Shown here: positions 6,146-7,298 of the stretch, in pieces | Numbering within the stretch: position 1 is the stretch's first letter | How the letters are laid out: each line of letters starts with the position of its first letter | NCBI GenBank assembly: GCA_029250425.1 | Contig: JAQXFF010000329.1 | Coordinates: 1-7,298 of the forward strand | Direction of reading: 5' to 3' | Source: Candidatus Thalassarchaeaceae archaeon | GTDB taxonomy: Archaea > Thermoplasmatota > Poseidoniia > Poseidoniales > Thalassarchaeaceae | Length of the DNA stretch: 7,298 bases | Translations under genes and position numbers: made by a program | The notes under the pieces: model-generated | Databases searched by the model: none | Seen by the model: only the letters and a program-made list of their open reading frames with translations | Told to the model about the DNA's origin: nothing

Positions 6146-6869
6146 AGTCCACATAGTGTGCATATGTTTGTTCTGTTAACTTCTGGTCCACAACTTCCAG
6201 AATCTCTGGTGGGGCGTTGCGGAAGGTAGGCCATGGGCTTTCGCCTTGTGGATGGCGCATTTCTGGCCACTTTCCTGCCACATAAGCCATCAGTGCCTCC
6301 TTCATCAATACGCCAGCGAGGACAAGTGTCTCGTAACACAGGTCCTCATAATTCATGCCACGTTTGACCGGGAATTCACGGCGTAGCAATAGTTCACCGG
6401 TGTCGATTCCATTGTCTCAGAAGTGTGTTGTACTCCCGATGGGAATGTCATGGTAAACAGACCAAGCAGGACTGGCAGATCCTCGACAATCTGGCAATAA
6501 TCCGGGATGGGAGTTGATGACGCCATCTTTTGGCGTGTCGAGAATTTCTCCACGTATGATTCGTGTGCCTCCAAAGACGATGAGATCCAAATCCATGCCT
6601 CGAATGTGTGGCATCACTTCGTCGGAATTATGGATCGGTACCGTCACATGAATAACATCGAGTTTCTCAATTTGTTCGATAATGGTCGGTGCAATTGGAT
6701 TGCCTTCAATGCGCTTGAGAAACTTCTCGCGTTCCTCGTCACCAATCGCCGAATCTTCCTCGATTATAATCGCTGGAACGAAGCCCTCGGACAACATTTG
6801 CCGCAACATCTCGCGCCCATAAGGGTGCTCCTTGAGCAAGAGATAGGCAAAGACTGGCGTGTCTCCCAT
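6144..6869 (-). pseudogene. Formyltransferase-family protein (methionyl-tRNA/GAR formyltransferase fold) interrupted by one in-frame TGA
   Basis: One continuous frame of 241 codons encodes a folate-dependent formyltransferase catalytic domain, broken only by TGA at codon 151 (6419-6417). The first half has a Rossmann strand (PVFAYLLLKEHPYG), LDLIVFGGTRIIRGEIL, then NSHPGLLPDCRGSASPAW with catalytic Asn119 and His121. The second half resumes at once with DNGIDTGELL, containing the third catalytic residue Asp156, and continues to YAHYVD. The spacing fits E. coli Fmt (N106-H108-D144) apart from one residue. There is no C-terminal tRNA-binding domain, so a sugar-, amine- or small-molecule formyltransferase is likelier than Fmt. 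If TGA is a real stop, the 150-residue product lacks Asp156 and should be inactive. The start at ATG 6869 gives a normal N-terminus; an upstream TTG at 6926 is less likely. It is the first gene of the tight cluster, 38 nt after the preceding gene. Recoding and sequence error are alternatives to a pseudogene. Confidence 0.8.
6417..6419 (-). other. In-frame TGA codon inside the formyltransferase gene
   Basis: The context is ACA CAC TTC TGA GAC AAT GGA, read as T-H-F-stop-D-N-G. The frame is identical on both sides, so this is a single-codon interruption, not a frameshift. The residue aligns with Met in the QMD segment of E. coli Fmt; relatives often carry a hydrophobic residue here. All eight other genes with a visible end in this window also finish with TGA, so TGA is a genuine stop in this organism. 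Confidence 0.85.
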
Positions 6870-6871
6870 AT

Positions 6872-6886
6872 CACCCCGAAGGGGTG
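6872..6886 (-). promoter_or_regulatory. Hairpin overlapping the formyltransferase translation start region
   Basis: On the minus strand CACCCC-TTC-GGGGTG forms a 6-bp, GC-rich stem with a tight loop. Its 3' arm contains GGTG of the only Shine-Dalgarno-like sequence (GGTGAT, immediately before ATG 6869). If ATG 6869 is the start, the stem would hide the ribosome site. No T-run follows, so it is not a typical intrinsic terminator for the upstream gene. If translation starts further upstream the hairpin is simply coding. Confidence 0.3.
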
Positions 6887-6907
6887 GAAGATACCCGTTC
6901 TTTTCGG

Positions 6908-7298
6908 TCAGGCAATATCTATCCAAGGTGATGAATCACAGGTCCCGTCATAATAGATTGCTCCGCCTTCAACACCTGCGCTAAATTTTACTTGGTCACA
7001 TCCATAGTCGCAAAATCCTGCAGAGCTTTGGTAATACAGATTTGTTGACCAATAAGATCCATTATTGTAATCTCCATTGACATCCCAACTGTTGCTATTG
7101 TAACCAATAGCTTGCTCGGAACCGTCGTCCATTTTTACAGTTAAAGTCACCCAAATCGATTGACTCTCTTGATGCTCTTCACTATCTTCAAGCCATCCGC
7201 CACCGACTCTCAGTAATTCAATGGTTACATTGAATGAATTATCTTGTGCCACATCTTTTGTGGCGTAGATGTAGTCAAATCCACAATACTTCTCATCA
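6908..7298 (-). CDS. Probable extracytoplasmic protein of unknown function (C-terminal part)
   Basis: The frame is open to the right edge of the window with no stop and no convincing start, so only the last 129 or so residues are seen. A GTG at 7252 lies inside the frame but the upstream residues (EKYCGFDYIYATKD) look like continuous protein, so I treat it as internal. The segment is predicted beta-rich, with VTIELL, IWVTLTVKMDDG, YWSTNLYYQ and GGAIYYDGTCD strands. It is rich in Asn, Gly, Ser, Tyr and Asp and has several cysteines (CDYGCD and YDGTCDSS) that could form disulfides. This composition is typical of secreted or cell-surface domains in marine planktonic microbes. I recognise no family. 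It ends 38 nt before the formyltransferase ATG on the same strand, but a different compartment suggests it may not share the operon's function. Confidence 0.6.
   Translation of the reverse strand, partial: DEKYCGFDYIYATKDVAQDNSFNVTIELLRVGGGWLEDSEEHQESQSIWVTLTVKMDDGSEQAIGYNSNSWDVNGDYNNGSYWSTNLYYQSSAGFCDYGCDQVKFSAGVEGGAIYYDGTCDSSPWIDIA

Noticed and set aside
6387..6419. Selenocysteine recoding of the formyltransferase TGA, with a possible stem (CAATGG/CTATTG) starting three bases downstream
   Set aside because: The stem is short, includes a G-T pair and encloses a 16-nt loop without a clear SECIS apex. The aligned residue in relatives is hydrophobic rather than Cys, so Sec is not favoured.
6870..6926. 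Formyltransferase start at TTG 6926
   Set aside because: No Shine-Dalgarno, an 18-nt overlap with the upstream gene, and the residues before M(6869) do not resemble the family; kept only as an alternative because the hairpin complicates the ATG 6869 start.
714..7298. Genetic code with TGA reassigned to Trp
   Set aside because: All genes with a visible end in the window stop at TGA, several inside overlapping ATGA-type junctions, and Trp is encoded by TGG where I checked, so TGA functions as a stop here.
1..7298. tRNA, rRNA, insertion sequence, CRISPR array or phage attachment site
   Set aside because: I looked for cloverleaf features, terminal inverted repeats, transposase motifs and regularly spaced repeats and saw none.

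Overview
The window is a compact, mostly leftward (minus-strand) cluster of metabolic genes from an unidentified, probably uncultivated microbe. There are no rRNA, tRNA, mobile-element or CRISPR signals. Strong Shine-Dalgarno motifs (GGAGG, GAGGTGA), overlapping stop/start codons and the lack of introns show it is prokaryotic. The partial secreted-type protein rich in N/G/Y/D, and the acidic TPR protein, remind me of marine planktonic genomes such as Poseidoniia (Marine Group II) archaea. That is an impression only, and a bacterium is equally possible.

Layout, in the direction of transcription (right to left): (1) the C-terminal end of a probable extracytoplasmic protein, running off the right edge (6908-7298); (2) a formyltransferase-family gene split by one in-frame TGA (6144-6869); (3) an SDR-family protein whose catalytic Tyr and Lys are replaced (5373-6134); (4) a TPR protein (4524-5363); (5) a luciferase-like flavin-dependent oxidoreductase (3306-4523); (6) an L-asparaginase II (ReAV-type) family protein with a changed zinc ligand (2158-3309); (7) an aldehyde dehydrogenase of the 2-aminomuconate/2-hydroxymuconate semialdehyde dehydrogenase type (714-2165). 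Genes 2 to 7 are joined by 9-nt gaps, abutting codons, or 4- and 8-nt overlaps, so they almost certainly form one translationally coupled operon. Beyond it, a small membrane protein lies on the plus strand (272-724), overlapping the ALDH tail to tail by 11 nt. At the left edge is the N-terminus of a minus-strand class III extradiol ring-cleavage dioxygenase resembling the 2-aminophenol 1,6-dioxygenase beta subunit (1-193).

The dioxygenase and the ALDH together point to a meta-cleavage route for an aminophenol-like or catechol-like ring: ring opening to a muconic semialdehyde, then oxidation to the acid. The flavin monooxygenase could supply an upstream oxygenation. The asparaginase-family, SDR and formyltransferase proteins have no standard place in the known 2-aminophenol pathway, so the combination may be an undescribed variant. 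The substrate cannot be read from the sequence. The main oddities are the in-frame TGA between the catalytic His and Asp of the formyltransferase, the Lys-to-Glu change in the asparaginase zinc site, and the Ser/Arg in place of Tyr/Lys in the SDR.
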